From: Frateuria sp. Soil773
GTDB taxonomy: Bacteria > Pseudomonadota > Gammaproteobacteria > Xanthomonadales > Rhodanobacteraceae
Assembly (NCBI RefSeq): GCF_001428405.1
Contig: NZ_LMSL01000039.1
Location: forward strand, 124,237-173,164
Reading direction: 5' to 3'
Length of the DNA stretch: 48,928 nucleotides
Under the pieces are notes generated by a model. The model was not told the DNA's origin. It saw only the letters and a program-made list of their open reading frames with translations, and searched no databases. Both the position numbers and the translations under genes were made by a program. Below, piece after piece: positions 32,121 through 41,562 of this stretch. Numbering within the stretch: position 1 is the first letter of the stretch; each line of letters opens with the position of its first letter.

Positions 32121-33800
32121 CTACTTGCGCTGGTCGGCGGTCTTGTCGCGGATCGCGCGGAACTCCGAGTCCTTGCCCCAGTTCGGCCACCGGTCCGAGT
32201 TGGCGAGCTGCGCGCCCAGCGTGTAGAGCATCGGCAGGTCGTGCGCCAGGCCGGCGAAGGTCCAGCTCGCCTTCCACTCGTCGGACGGCTGGTGGTAGTG
32301 CTCCTTGTTGTAGACCTTGCCCGCGGCCTCGCCGGCGGCCTTGCCGCCGACGACCAGGTCGTTGCCCGACTCGTACGAGAACGCCGGCACGCCCTGCTTG
32401 GCGAAGGAGAAATGGTCGGAGCGGAAGAAGCTGCCGGCCTCCGGATGCGGGTCGTTCTCGTAGCTCAGGCCGTAGGTCTTCGCCACCGCCACCAACTGGT
32501 CGAGCAGCTCGAGCTTCGCGCTGCCCGAGGTGGTGAAGTTGCGCGCCTGGCCGTTCGGGTCGAGCGCGTCCATGTTGATCACGCCCACGGTCTTGCCCGC
32601 CGGGTACAGCGGATGGGTGGCGTAGTACTCCGAGCCGAGCAGGCCCTTCTCTTCCGCGGTGACGTTGAGGAACACCACCGAGCGCTCCGGCTTCGGCCCG
32701 TGCGCGAAGGCGCGGCCCATCTCGATCAGCGCCGCCGTGCCGGTAGCGTTGTCCACGGCGCCGTTGTAGATGCGGTCGCCCTTCGCGTCCGGCTCGCCAA
32801 TGCCGAGGTGGTCCCAGTGCGCGCTGTAGATCACCGTCTCGTCCGGGCGCTTGCTGCCCTCGACCAGGCCGACGATGTTGCGCGAGGTGATCACCTTGGC
32901 GTCCACGTCGAACTTCGCCGACAGCGTCTCGCCCTTCAGCGCCACCGGCTTGAACGCGCGCGTCTGCGCCTGCTTCTTCAGCGCGTCGAAGTCGAGCCCG
33001 GCGCGCTTGAACATCGAGACGGCCAGGTCGCGCTGGATCCAGCCTTCCAGCCGCGTGTGCACCTCGGAGGGCTTGTCGCGCACGATGTCGAACATGGTGT
33101 TGGTGTTGGAGTTCTTCACCGTGTTCCAGCCGTACGAGGCCGGCGCCGTCTCGTGCACCACCAGCACGCCCAGCGCGCCCTGCCGCGCGGCTTCCTCGTA
33201 CTTGTAGGTCCAGCGGCCGTAGTAGGTCATCGCCTTGCCGCCGAAGTCGCCCTTGCCGGTCTCGAAGTCCGGGTCGTTGACCAGCACCACGGCGATCTTG
33301 CCCTTGAGGTCGACGCCCTTGAAGTCGTCCCAGTTGCGCTCCGGCGCCTTCACGCCGTAGCCGACGAAGACCAGCGGCGCGCCCTCGATGTCCACGCTGC
33401 GCGAGCCGTCCATCGACGCGCGCACCGCGATCTCCTTGCCCTGGGTCAGTGCCTGCGCCTTGCCGTTCGCGTTCAGCGCGAACGACGGCGTGCCGCTGAT
33501 CTCGAACCGGCCCAGCGGCACCGGTTGGGTCCAGGTGCGCTTGCCGTTCTCGATGGCGCCGCCGGGCTGCAGGCCGGCGGCCTTCATCTGTTCGACCACG
33601 TAGGCAACGGTCTTGGCCTCGCCCTCGGTGGCCGGGCCGCGCCCCTCGAAGGCGTCGGAGGACAGCGTCTTCACTTCCTCGGACAGGCGGTGCGGGTCGA
33701 ACGTGGGTGCCTTCGGCGCGTCGTCGGCGATCGCCGCCGATGCCAGCAGGGTCGAGGCCAACAGCAGGGAAAGAGAGGATGCGAGCGGTCGTCGTTTCAC
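32121..33800 (-). CDS. Secreted M28-family zinc aminopeptidase
   Basis: 559 aa. A signal peptide (first 24 residues, ending ASAAIA) targets it to the periplasm. Metal ligands of the M28 fold appear in order: YSAHWDHLGIG, GAVDNATGTAALIE, NVTAEEKGLLGSEYY, VINMDALDP and KEHYHQPSDEW. A PA-like insert (about 130-260: DIEGAPLVFVGYGV, LGVLVVHETAPA) precedes the catalytic core. The start is GTG 33800, which begins the signal peptide; no ATG fits. It should release N-terminal residues from peptides. Confidence 0.93.
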   Translation of the reverse strand: MKRRPLASSLSLLLASTLLASAAIADDAPKAPTFDPHRLSEEVKTLSSDAFEGRGPATEGEAKTVAYVVEQMKAAGLQPGGAIENGKRTWTQPVPLGRFEISGTPSFALNANGKAQALTQGKEIAVRASMDGSRSVDIEGAPLVFVGYGVKAPERNWDDFKGVDLKGKIAVVLVNDPDFETGKGDFGGKAMTYYGRWTYKYEEAARQGALGVLVVHETAPASYGWNTVKNSNTNTMFDIVRDKPSEVHTRLEGWIQRDLAVSMFKRAGLDFDALKKQAQTRAFKPVALKGETLSAKFDVDAKVITSRNIVGLVEGSKRPDETVIYSAHWDHLGIGEPDAKGDRIYNGAVDNATGTAALIEMGRAFAHGPKPERSVVFLNVTAEEKGLLGSEYYATHPLYPAGKTVGVINMDALDPNGQARNFTTSGSAKLELLDQLVAVAKTYGLSYENDPHPEAGSFFRSDHFSFAKQGVPAFSYESGNDLVVGGKAAGEAAGKVYNKEHYHQPSDEWKASWTFAGLAHDLPMLYTLGAQLANSDRWPNWGKDSEFRAIRDKTADQRK

Positions 33801-34096
33801 GTGCGGACACCTGTGCGGCGGGGAAATCGGACCATAGTAGGCAGCCTGCCCGCCACGGTCCACCGCGGCCCGCCTGGAGTCGCACGCTCCCGCCTGCCAT
33901 GCCGGCCTGCGGACGCCGCCGGCCGCGCCGGGAATCTGCGCACTGGTTGTCGATGCCCTGCCCCGCCCCGGGCTTACGATGCGTGGCCGGTTCGCCGCGC
34001 GGCCCATGGTCCATGCCCCGCGGCGTCCGGCACCACGGACTTTCTCGCCCGCGGCGACTGGACCGTCGCCGCCATCTCTACCCACAGGGGGAACCG

Positions 34097-35050
34097 ATGA
34101 GCACTTCTTCTTCAAGCAACTCGCAGCCCACGCTCGACACCACGATCACCGTGGCCCTGGCCGAGGCCTCGATCGCCGCCTACGCGGCGTACAAGAACGA
34201 AAGCTACACGCCGCCCACGGGCTACGCCTGCGTCGACCAGTGGACCGGCTGGGACGCCTTCCTCGTCACCGGCACCGAAGAGCTGTTCGGCCTGGTGTTC
34301 CAGTCCACGGCGCAGCCGGGCACCTTCATCTTCGCCTTCCGCGGCACCGACTCGGACATGGACATCTACGAGGACGTCCATTTCGAGACCGTGGACTTCG
34401 TGCCGAGCGACAACCAGCCGATCTCGCCCACGCCGCGCGTGGCCGGCGGCTTCTACGGCATCTACGACAGCCTCGGCGGCTCGATGACGGCGTCGATGCG
34501 CGGCCAGTTGTTCGCGCTGATCCAGAAGTACAGCCCGACCACGCTGTACGTCACCGGCCACAGCCTGGGCGCCGCGCTCAGCCAGTTGTTCTCGCTGGAC
34601 CTGGCGGTGTCCCGGCCCTCCGCCTCGATGGCGACGCAGAACATCAACTTCGCCAGCCCGATGGTCGGTACCGCCGACTGGCAGACGGCCTACCAGAACC
34701 TGATCGCCGCCGACGCCAGCGTGCGCTGCTACAACTACTGGGACTACGTGCCTGCGCTGCCGCCGTCGGACTTCGGCTACCTGCCGGTCGGCGCCGGCTT
34801 CCGCACCGCCTTCTATGTGCAGGGCGAGTGGTATCCGCACGAGCTGTCGCGGCACTCGATCAAGAACCTGAACATCGTGCTCGGCAACGCGCTGCCTGAG
34901 AACCCGCAGGTCTGGAAGGGCACGTTCCAGGACCAGGTCGATGCGAGCCTGACCATGCAGAGCGACGTCCCGCCGACCGGCGCCGACGTGCAGTGGGCCG
35001 ACAAGGCGCGCGAGGTGATGGCGTACGAGCAGTCCCTGCGCGTGGCGTAG
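34097..35050 (+). CDS. Class 3 lipase family protein
   Basis: 317 aa. The nucleophile elbow is TLYVTGHSLGAALSQLFSLD (about 152-171), GHSLG with the catalytic Ser. FIFAFRGTDSDMDIYEDVHF (about 77-96) is the conserved segment before it. The catalytic Asp and His probably lie in YNYWDYVPALPP and ELSRHSIKNLN. No signal peptide is seen, so it is either cytosolic or exported by another route. A GGGGGAA-type ribosome site precedes the ATG. Confidence 0.9.
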   Translation: MSTSSSSNSQPTLDTTITVALAEASIAAYAAYKNESYTPPTGYACVDQWTGWDAFLVTGTEELFGLVFQSTAQPGTFIFAFRGTDSDMDIYEDVHFETVDFVPSDNQPISPTPRVAGGFYGIYDSLGGSMTASMRGQLFALIQKYSPTTLYVTGHSLGAALSQLFSLDLAVSRPSASMATQNINFASPMVGTADWQTAYQNLIAADASVRCYNYWDYVPALPPSDFGYLPVGAGFRTAFYVQGEWYPHELSRHSIKNLNIVLGNALPENPQVWKGTFQDQVDASLTMQSDVPPTGADVQWADKAREVMAYEQSLRVA

Positions 35051-35061
35051 GCGGCCGCCGG

Positions 35062-35090
35062 GCCGCTCCCCTGCATCGCGGGGGAGCGGC
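35062..35090. terminator. Hairpin between convergent lipase and VOC genes
   Basis: GCCGCTCCCC and GGGGAGCGGC form a perfect 10-bp stem with a short loop, 12 bp after the lipase stop. There is no T run, so termination is plausible but unproven. Confidence 0.45.
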
Positions 35091-35133
35091 GATCGGTTCC
35101 GGCAGCGGCAAGGGACCGCTCCCGGAGGAAGGC

Positions 35134-35547
35134 TCAGCCGTGCGGCGGGATGGCGCCGGGGTCCATCCACATCACTTCCCAGATATGGCCGTCGGGGTCC
35201 TCGAAGCTGCGGCCGTACATGAAGCCGTAGTCCTGCACGGGCGTGGGGTCCGCCTTGCCGCCGGCGGCGGTGGCCTTGTCGACCAGCCCGGACACCTCGT
35301 CGCGGTCGTCGGCCGACAGGCACAGCATCACCTGCGCGTCCGCATGCGCGTCGACGATCCGCTTGCCGGTGAACTGGCGCCACTTGTCGTGCGTGAGGAG
35401 CATGGCGTGGATCGTGTCGGAAAACACCATGCACGCCGCGGTGTCGTCGGTGAACGCGGGGTTGTTGACCGCGCCGATGGCCTCGTAGAACGCCTTCGAT
35501 CGCGCCAGGTCCGTCACCGGCAGGTTGACGAAGATCAGCTTGCTCAT
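35134..35547 (-). CDS. VOC family protein (YaeR/PhnB-like)
   Basis: 137 aa. MSKLIFVNLPVTDLARSKAF, then FYEAIG and the ending GRSFEDPDGHIWEVMWMDP follow the family well, including the D-P-x-G-H-x-W-E run that supplies a metal ligand in active relatives. The substrate is unknown. It stands alone between the lipase gene and the SDR gene. Confidence 0.87.
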   Translation of the reverse strand: MSKLIFVNLPVTDLARSKAFYEAIGAVNNPAFTDDTAACMVFSDTIHAMLLTHDKWRQFTGKRIVDAHADAQVMLCLSADDRDEVSGLVDKATAAGGKADPTPVQDYGFMYGRSFEDPDGHIWEVMWMDPGAIPPHG

Positions 35548-35690
35548 TTTTGTCTCGACCCTTGGATTGGAGATAAGCCGCGGCCGGAATACCGTGGCAC
35601 CTTACCGACGAGCGGGAAGCGCGGGAATCGACAAGCGCCGCCGGCCTGATTGCGCAGCCACCGGCGGAACGCCTCGCGCAGGCACCGCGG

Positions 35691-36437
35691 TCAGGCGTTG
35701 AAGCCGCCGTCCACCGGAATGGTCGCGCCGGTGACGAACGAAGCCTCCGGCCCGGCCAGGAAGGCCACCACCGCCGCCACTTCCTCCGGCCGCCCGTAGC
35801 GGCCCAGCGCGGCGCCGGCGCGCTGGACGTCCGCGTGCTCGCCGTCGGCGGGGTTCATCTCGGTATCGATCGAGCCGGTGCCGATGGCGTTGACGGTGAT
35901 GCCGCGCGGCGCCAGGTCGCGCGCCCAGCCGCGCGCATACGCGGCCACCGCCGCCTTGGTCGCCGAATAATCGGCCATGCCCGGCCACGGCGTGCGGCTG
36001 CCCAGGGTGGAGCCGATGGTTATCACGCGACCACCCTCGCCCAGCAGCGGCGCCGCCGCGCGCGTGGCCGCCACCACGCCGCTCACGTTGACCGCGTACT
36101 GCCGGGCCAGCTCCGTGGCGTCGGCGTCGCCGTCCACCGTGCCGAGCGCGAACACGCCGGCATTGTTCACCAGGATGTCGAGCCGGCCGAACTGCGCGAC
36201 CACCGCCTGCACCATCGCCTCCACCTGGGCCGCATCCGCCTGGTCGGCGCGGAAGGCGGCGGCGCGCCCGCCCTGCGCGGCGATCGCGGCGACCACCTGC
36301 TCGGCACGCTCCGCCGAGGCGGCATAGCTGATCGCCACCGCCGCGCCGTCCCGCGCCAGCCGCTGCGCGATCGCCGCGCCGATGCCGCGCGAGCCGCCGG
36401 TCACCAGGGCCACCTTGCCGGCCAATGCCTTGTCCAT
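35691..36437 (-). CDS. Short-chain dehydrogenase/reductase (SDR)
   Basis: 248 aa, classical SDR. The nucleotide site is [20 protein letters not shown] (about 12-31), the NNAG motif is at about 88-91 ([10 protein letters not shown]), and the active site has Ser in [10 protein letters not shown] with YSATKAA (Tyr and Lys, about 153-159). The ending [10 protein letters not shown] is typical of the FabG-like branch. It is divergent from the LysR gene at 36596, a common arrangement for a regulator and its target. Confidence 0.94.
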   Translation of the reverse strand: MDKALAGKVALVTGGSRGIGAAIAQRLARDGAAVAISYAASAERAEQVVAAIAAQGGRAAAFRADQADAAQVEAMVQAVVAQFGRLDILVNNAGVFALGTVDGDADATELARQYAVNVSGVVAATRAAAPLLGEGGRVITIGSTLGSRTPWPGMADYSATKAAVAAYARGWARDLAPRGITVNAIGTGSIDTEMNPADGEHADVQRAGAALGRYGRPEEVAAVVAFLAGPEASFVTGATIPVDGGFNA

Positions 36438-36595
36438 CGTTGCGCTCCTCTGCCTGTGTCGGGACAACCCGCACAGGAGTGGCGGGCCGGAATGGGCGGC
36501 ACGATAATTGGCGTCTCTCCATGGATAAATACGATTCTTGCGAGTTCTTTGTTTACTCTTGTGAATAATTGCACGCGCTTCCCGGAGCCCCTCCC
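36438..36595. promoter_or_regulatory. Divergent promoter region between SDR and LysR genes
   Basis: The stretch from about 36500 to 36570 (ATGGATAAATACGATTCTTG, then GTTTACTCTTGTGAATAATT) is far richer in A+T than its neighbours and sits between two divergent starts. It should hold both promoters and a LysR-type T-N11-A operator. I could not fix the exact boxes by eye. Confidence 0.6.
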
Positions 36596-37537
36596 ATGAA
36601 CCACCTGCAGGCCATCCGCGTGTTCGGCCGGGTCGTCGAGACCGGCAGCTTCACCCGCGCCGCCGACTCGCTGCAGATGCCCAAGGCCACCGTGACCAAG
36701 CTGGTGCAGACGCTGGAGGCGCACCTGCGGGTGAAGCTGCTGCAGCGCACGACCCGGCGCGTCGCGGTGACCGCCGACGGCGCCGCCTACTACGAGCAGA
36801 CCCAGCGCCTGCTCAACCAGCTCGCCGACGTGGAAACCAGCCTCGGCGGCGAGCAGGCGAGCCCGCGCGGCCGCCTGCGCGTGGACGTGGGCGCGTCGAT
36901 GGCCCGCCACGTGCTGATCCCCGCGCTGCGGGATTTCTACGCGCGCTACCCCGAGGTGCGGATCGACCTGGGCGTGTCGGACCGGCCGGTCGACCTGATC
37001 GGCGACAACGTCGACTGCGTGATCCGCGGCGGCCCGCTGCAGGACGACAGCCTGGTCGCGCGGCGCATCGCCGAGCTGCCGTGGATCACCTGCGCCACGC
37101 CCGGCTACCTGGCGCGGCGCGGCATGCCGCAGCACCCGCGCGACCTGGCCGGCGGCTATTGCATCGTCAGCTACTTCTCGCCGCGCAACGGCCGGCGGGT
37201 GCCGCTGCGCTTCCTGCGCAACGGCGAGTGCATCGAGATCGCGCCGCCGAGCGTGCTGGCGGTGAACGACAGCAACGCCCACGTCGCCGCCGGCATCGCC
37301 GGCGTGGGGCTGATCCAGACCTTCCGCTTCATGGTGCAGTCGCATGTCGAGAGCGGCGAGCTGGTGCCGGTGCTCGCCGACTGGCAGCCCGAGCCGCAGC
37401 CCGTCCACCTCGCCTACCCGTTCAACCGCCACCTGAGCATGCGCCTGCGCGTATTCGCGGACTGGGCCGCCACGCTGTTCGCCGACCGGCTCGGCCCGGT
37501 CGCCGCCACCGCGGATAGACTTGCCATGGCCGGTTGA
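36596..37537 (+). CDS. LysR-family transcriptional regulator
   Basis: 313 aa. The helix-turn-helix lies in ETGSFTRAADSLQMPKATVT (about 14-33), continuing KLVQTLEAHLRVKLLQRTTR. The co-inducer domain begins near residue 90 (GRLRVDVGASMARHVLIPAL). It belongs to the large group of LysR proteins that control divergent dehydrogenases. Start ATG 36596 gives MNHLQAIRVF; the upstream TTG at 36569 is less likely. Confidence 0.93.
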   Translation: MNHLQAIRVFGRVVETGSFTRAADSLQMPKATVTKLVQTLEAHLRVKLLQRTTRRVAVTADGAAYYEQTQRLLNQLADVETSLGGEQASPRGRLRVDVGASMARHVLIPALRDFYARYPEVRIDLGVSDRPVDLIGDNVDCVIRGGPLQDDSLVARRIAELPWITCATPGYLARRGMPQHPRDLAGGYCIVSYFSPRNGRRVPLRFLRNGECIEIAPPSVLAVNDSNAHVAAGIAGVGLIQTFRFMVQSHVESGELVPVLADWQPEPQPVHLAYPFNRHLSMRLRVFADWAATLFADRLGPVAATADRLAMAG

Positions 37538-37568
37538 AACGCCCCACTTCCTCGCCAACGAGCACGCC

Positions 37569-38030
37569 ATGCCCAAGATCGATCCCGCCCAGGTTCCCGA
37601 GCGCAAGGGCTCGGGCTATCCGGCACCGTTCGACGAGCCCGTCCGCGCACGCATCCGTCAGGCCCTGGGCGATGCCGGCGGCCTCACCGACTTCGGCGTC
37701 AACCTGATGCACCTGCCGCCGGGCGCGTGGTCCAGTCAGCGGCACTGGCACACCCGCGAGGACGAATTCACCTACGTGCTGTCGGGCGAGCTGGTGCTGG
37801 TCACCGACGCCGGCGAACGACTGCTGCGCGCGGGCGACTGCGCGGCCTTCCCGAAGAACCTGGCCGACGGCCACCACCTGGTCAACCGAGGCACGGAAAC
37901 GGCCGTCTACCTGGACATCGGCAGCCGCCACGACGACGACACCTGCAGCTACGTGGACATCGACCTGCACCTGCCGCCGGGCGGCCGCTACGTGCACAAG
38001 GACGGCACGCCCTACGGCGATCCCGCCTGA
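37569..38030 (+). CDS. Cupin-domain protein
   Basis: 153 aa. The first cupin motif is RHWHTREDEFTYVLSGELVL (about 58-77), with H, H and E ligands. The second is FPKNLADGHHLVNRGTETAV (about 97-116). The protein resembles the XRE-linked or transcription-factor-free cupins often annotated as auxin-binding or isomerase-like. The metal and reaction are unknown. It starts 31 bp after the LysR stop, so it may belong to the same transcript. Confidence 0.9.
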   Translation: MPKIDPAQVPERKGSGYPAPFDEPVRARIRQALGDAGGLTDFGVNLMHLPPGAWSSQRHWHTREDEFTYVLSGELVLVTDAGERLLRAGDCAAFPKNLADGHHLVNRGTETAVYLDIGSRHDDDTCSYVDIDLHLPPGGRYVHKDGTPYGDPA

Positions 38031-38121
38031 GCCGCTGGCCGTTCCGCGCACGCCCGACCGGCCTGCACCGTCGTCCGCTCGCCGTTGGATGCCGGCAGCG
38101 TCGGAGCAGTCGCTTCGTTCG

Positions 38122-38775
38122 TCAGCATCCCCAACTGCCATAAGGGATAGAGTGATGCCGTAGATAAGCCTGGCTCTCCGCAGGCAACGTCACGTACCGT
38201 CCGCCGTATCTGCCTTGATCCGGCCCCTTCGGCTCTACTTGCGCCTTGACGCAAAGCACCGGCTGCGGTCTTCGCGCGATGCCATTGACCCACACCCGCA
38301 CGATGCCGCCTGGAGCCAGGCCGATGCTCAGATCGTTGTAGTAATACTTGTCGCCGTCTGGACCGGCTCCTGGCATGTCCCGCACTGGCGGTCCGAGCAT
38401 CAGCCGCCTCGCCCGCTCCGGTATTTCCAGCACGACGCTGTAGGTCTGCGGTTCCACCAGCGACTGCCAGCGTACGTAAACCCGCTTAGGCAGCGCAGCT
38501 CCAGTGACCTCGCGTCCTTTTCCGATAGGGATGCTCTTTGGCCAGGCGGCGCTGTCTCGCGGATAGGCCATCGATACGACACCTGGCTCCATGCCAGAAA
38601 ACAGGTGTCCGCTCATGTCCTCGACACTGACTGCCTCGGTCCAGACTTCCATGTTGTACGGTGCGAAGAAGCCGATTTTCCATGCTGGATAAGGCAATCG
38701 CATATCCGATGGTGCACAGGCCGCAAGACAAAACATCGATAAGCCCAGCCATAGTGTCAATCCATGCAACCGCAT
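38122..38775 (-). CDS. DUF2931 lipoprotein, probable immunity protein of the type VI effector
   Basis: 217 aa. MRLHGLTLWLGLSMFCLAAC carries a lipobox. The mature part (YPAWKIGFFAPYNMEVWTEA, then YVRWQSLVEPQTYSVVLEIP) fits the DUF2931 family, often found as a lipoprotein beside type VI lipase effectors. Its ATG overlaps the stop of the effector gene by one base (TAATG), showing tight coupling. By analogy with known Tli proteins it should sit in the periplasm and block the effector. This role is inferred. Confidence 0.8.
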   Translation of the reverse strand: MRLHGLTLWLGLSMFCLAACAPSDMRLPYPAWKIGFFAPYNMEVWTEAVSVEDMSGHLFSGMEPGVVSMAYPRDSAAWPKSIPIGKGREVTGAALPKRVYVRWQSLVEPQTYSVVLEIPERARRLMLGPPVRDMPGAGPDGDKYYYNDLSIGLAPGGIVRVWVNGIARRPQPVLCVKAQVEPKGPDQGRYGGRYVTLPAESQAYLRHHSIPYGSWGC

Positions 38776-40601
38776 TACGTGACTCCCGATTCATTGGGAA
38801 ACACTTGCCGCCTTCCATCGTCTGTTGGACGGTTGATATGGAGCACATCCAACCGGCTGACGCTATCGCCGATCATGTTCCAGTTTTCCGAGTGGTGCAG
38901 GTAACGTTGGCGAAGCAGGCACTCCAGCTCAAATTGCAAGCGGTCGCCGGCAGCGCCTCTTGCATATGCCATCAATTGTGTAAAAACGGGCAGCAGTTCG
39001 CCGGGCAAAGACAGTGCAGGAACGTCATCCGGCGACTGCCTCCATGGAACCTGCGCCTGCTTTGCCAACGCATGCATGACGCGTAACGTCACCAATTGAT
39101 ACGCGCCACTCACCCGATGGCGCAGCCGCACCGCGGCGCCCACGGTCTGCATCGGTCCGCGCAGCCATAGGGCCATGGCGGAGTCGTTCGCCCCACCGGG
39201 CACGACCCACGCGTGCACGTCAAGCTTGTCGGCCAGGTCGGGGAAGCGGGCGCGGGCCTCGGCCAACTGCCGGCTGGCCTGGCGCCAGGCGGTGCTTTTC
39301 CGCAGCGGGGTGCTGGCCGTCTCGCCGGATATGGCCGGCTCGGTCACCAGGACGTCCTCCACCATGTCCATGTGGTAGCCGCCGCCCACGTCGGCGTGCA
39401 CACCGGGCAGCGGGATGTCCCGCCACGGCGGCGCGGCGGAGGTGAGCGGGAAGTTGATGCGCTTCTCGTCACGCGCAGTCAGGCGCACCACGGTGTCGGC
39501 GCAGCCGGCGGGCAGGTGCAGGCTGACGCCGGATACCTCCGAGCGCCACGTTTCGCCGGTGCGCGGGCCGCCGCCCAGCATGGCGACGCTGTCGTAGAGC
39601 CCGGCGAAAGCGACCTTGACGTGCGCCTGCCAGTCGAAATCCGGCGCCAGCCTGAGCCGGCTCGGCGCGATGGCGTAGGCCAGGGGACCGCGCTGGCGCA
39701 GGTTGATCTGGTGGATGGCGTGGCGCGCGGCGGCGGCGCCACGCGAGAAGCCGAACACGTCGAACCGGATGCCGGTGATCCATGCGTCTGCGTGCCCGGC
39801 CTGGAAAGTGTTGAAGGCTTCGCGAAGGCCTATCGTGAGTTCGTGCTCGACTCGGCTTGCGATGCCGGTGGCGCCGGTGCCCTGGGCCATGCCGTAGAGA
39901 TCGGAGTCCGGCTCGCCGCTTGTGGTGCCCGAGCCGTCGATATAGCGCGCGATAAAGAACCGATCCGTCAAGGGTTCATCCGGATTGGAGACGTTGTCCG
40001 GATACAGCTTGAACAACCTCCCGATATTCGTCTCGCCCCCGAGATAGCTGCGGTCCGCCGCCATGTACGGCTTGCACGCCAGCAAGGCCTGCCGCTCCGC
40101 CTCGCTCGCGGGCCGCGCGCGGCACTGCTCGCCGAGCCGGGTGTTGTTGGCGTTGTTCGCGGTGCCGTCGAAGAACAGGCCGATGCGCAACTGCAGCAGC
40201 GTATGCGCCGGCGCGCCGGGATCGGTTTCGCTTTCAGGCCGTAGCGCCGGTGTGGCTTGCGCGGGCGCCGCATCGGCCTGCCGGTGCCGGTCGAGCGCCT
40301 CGCCCAGGCCCTGCGGCATCACGTCCTCCATCCAATGCATCGTCGCGCAACTGCTGATCGCGTGGCAGCCGCAGGCGAGCTTGTGTCCCTCCAGCACCAC
40401 GCCCGCGCCGAAGGTGTCGTGCCCGCTGCACGACTCCACGAAGGGCTGCACGCCGCCATGCCTGGGGCACGTCGCCATGTCGCCGCGCGCGGCGGGCGGA
40501 AGGCCCAGGATCGTGATGCTGCCGTCGCGCACGGTGCAGACCACGCCGCCGCCCGTAGTCCTGTCGCCCAGCCTGATGGGGCCGCCTCTGCGCAGTGTCA
40601 T
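38775..40601 (-). CDS. Predicted type VI secretion lipase effector: PAAR domain fused to DUF2235 hydrolase (Tle-like)
   Basis: 608 aa. Residues about 1-85 form a PAAR domain (GGPIRLGDRTTGGGVVCTVR, then DMATCPRHGGV and LACGCHAISS), which caps the VgrG spike. The rest is a DUF2235 alpha/beta hydrolase: LQLRIGLFFDGTANNANNT, the nucleophile motif RFDVFGFSRGAAAARHAI (GFSRG), LYDSVAMLGG and LPGVHADVGGGYHMD. These residues fit the Tle phospholipases that attack membranes of rival cells. No other type VI secretion gene is in the window, so this is an orphan effector locus. The next gene is its likely immunity lipoprotein. Confidence 0.9.
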   Translation of the reverse strand: MTLRRGGPIRLGDRTTGGGVVCTVRDGSITILGLPPAARGDMATCPRHGGVQPFVESCSGHDTFGAGVVLEGHKLACGCHAISSCATMHWMEDVMPQGLGEALDRHRQADAAPAQATPALRPESETDPGAPAHTLLQLRIGLFFDGTANNANNTRLGEQCRARPASEAERQALLACKPYMAADRSYLGGETNIGRLFKLYPDNVSNPDEPLTDRFFIARYIDGSGTTSGEPDSDLYGMAQGTGATGIASRVEHELTIGLREAFNTFQAGHADAWITGIRFDVFGFSRGAAAARHAIHQINLRQRGPLAYAIAPSRLRLAPDFDWQAHVKVAFAGLYDSVAMLGGGPRTGETWRSEVSGVSLHLPAGCADTVVRLTARDEKRINFPLTSAAPPWRDIPLPGVHADVGGGYHMDMVEDVLVTEPAISGETASTPLRKSTAWRQASRQLAEARARFPDLADKLDVHAWVVPGGANDSAMALWLRGPMQTVGAAVRLRHRVSGAYQLVTLRVMHALAKQAQVPWRQSPDDVPALSLPGELLPVFTQLMAYARGAAGDRLQFELECLLRQRYLHHSENWNMIGDSVSRLDVLHINRPTDDGRRQVFPNESGVT

Positions 40602-40619
40602 GTGCCATCCCTGAAATGA

Positions 40620-40654
40620 AAGTTAAACTTTGTATTGACTGTAAGTCAAACTTT
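40620..40654. promoter_or_regulatory. Palindromic operator with flanking direct repeats upstream of the type VI effector gene
   Basis: TTGACTGTAAGTCAA (40635-40649) is a perfect 6-bp inverted repeat around GTA. Two direct repeats, AAGTTAAACTTT (40620) and AAGTCAAACTTT (40643), are spaced 23 bp apart. The region is rich in A+T and lies between divergent genes, so it is a likely regulator-binding site for the effector promoter. Minus-strand TTGACT also reads as a -35 box. Confidence 0.6.
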
Positions 40655-40731
40655 TATCAAGGTATAGCCGGCTGGCCGCGCGCCAGCGCAGGAATGCGCA
40701 CCGCATCGCTTCACGCCAGGGAGAAGGCTCG

Positions 40732-41424
40732 ATGGCAACCACCCCGCCTGCCGCCAGCAGCACTGACTACATCTCGCCGTTCCCGCTGACGGTGCTCGTC
40801 GACCGCGACGAGGCCGCATCTGGCCATCCATGGCATGCGAGCGCCGTGCAAATCGGCCCCCACGGAGCAAGCGGCCTGGCGGTCTTCGCCTGCGCGCTGG
40901 ACGCGGCGATGTACCGGCAGCACCACGTCGCCGTCTGCGGCGACCACCTGCGCCTGTGCCCGCTCGCCGGGTTCGACCTGCTGGCATTCGCACGCGAGCG
41001 GCACGGCCGGCTGGACTGCTCGCTGGTGTTCGGTTTCGGCGCGCTGGCGGACGGCAGGCTTGCGTGCGGGTCATCGGGCGACCTGTCCGCGTGGCTGGTG
41101 CCGTGCCGGTTCGCCTTGGACGGCGAGGTGGCGCCGCCGGTCACCTTCCACTTTCCTCCCGGGATCATGGATTTCATCGCATCGGAATGGGAGCGGTCGG
41201 GCGGCCGCGGCCATGCCGGCGCGCTGGGCCGGATCAACGGGCTTCCGCCCGACGTGCTGGAAGAACAGGCTGCGGCCGCGCTGGCCCGAGCCGGCGTGTC
41301 CGAGCATGGCCCCGCGCCCGACCATTGGGTGTTCTTCGATGCATCGGCCAGGCAATGGCGCCACAGCCTGGCGAGAGAAGCGCGCCGCAGCCACCTGAGG
41401 CTGGTGCCCTCGCGCGAACGCTAG
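40732..41424 (+). CDS. Unknown protein, divergent from the type VI effector gene
   Basis: 230 aa, not recognised. It has no signal peptide or membrane helix. Segments such as SAVQIGPHGASGLAVFACAL and GALADGRLACGSSGDLSAWL suggest an alpha-beta soluble fold. The C-terminal part is helical and basic (RQWRHSLAREARRSHLRLVP). It shares the intergenic control region with the effector gene, so a role as an effector chaperone or adaptor is possible but is inference only. Confidence 0.55.
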   Translation: MATTPPAASSTDYISPFPLTVLVDRDEAASGHPWHASAVQIGPHGASGLAVFACALDAAMYRQHHVAVCGDHLRLCPLAGFDLLAFARERHGRLDCSLVFGFGALADGRLACGSSGDLSAWLVPCRFALDGEVAPPVTFHFPPGIMDFIASEWERSGGRGHAGALGRINGLPPDVLEEQAAAALARAGVSEHGPAPDHWVFFDASARQWRHSLAREARRSHLRLVPSRER

Positions 41425-41562
41425 CGTGGATCGCCGCCGGCACCCGCCTTTGCGGGGCAGGTGCACGCAGTCGCGGCCGCGAACGGCGCGGAAGCCGGGA
41501 AGCCATCGGCAACCACCGACGATCCGGGGCCATACCTCCGGCAACCATCGGCGAACGTGGTT

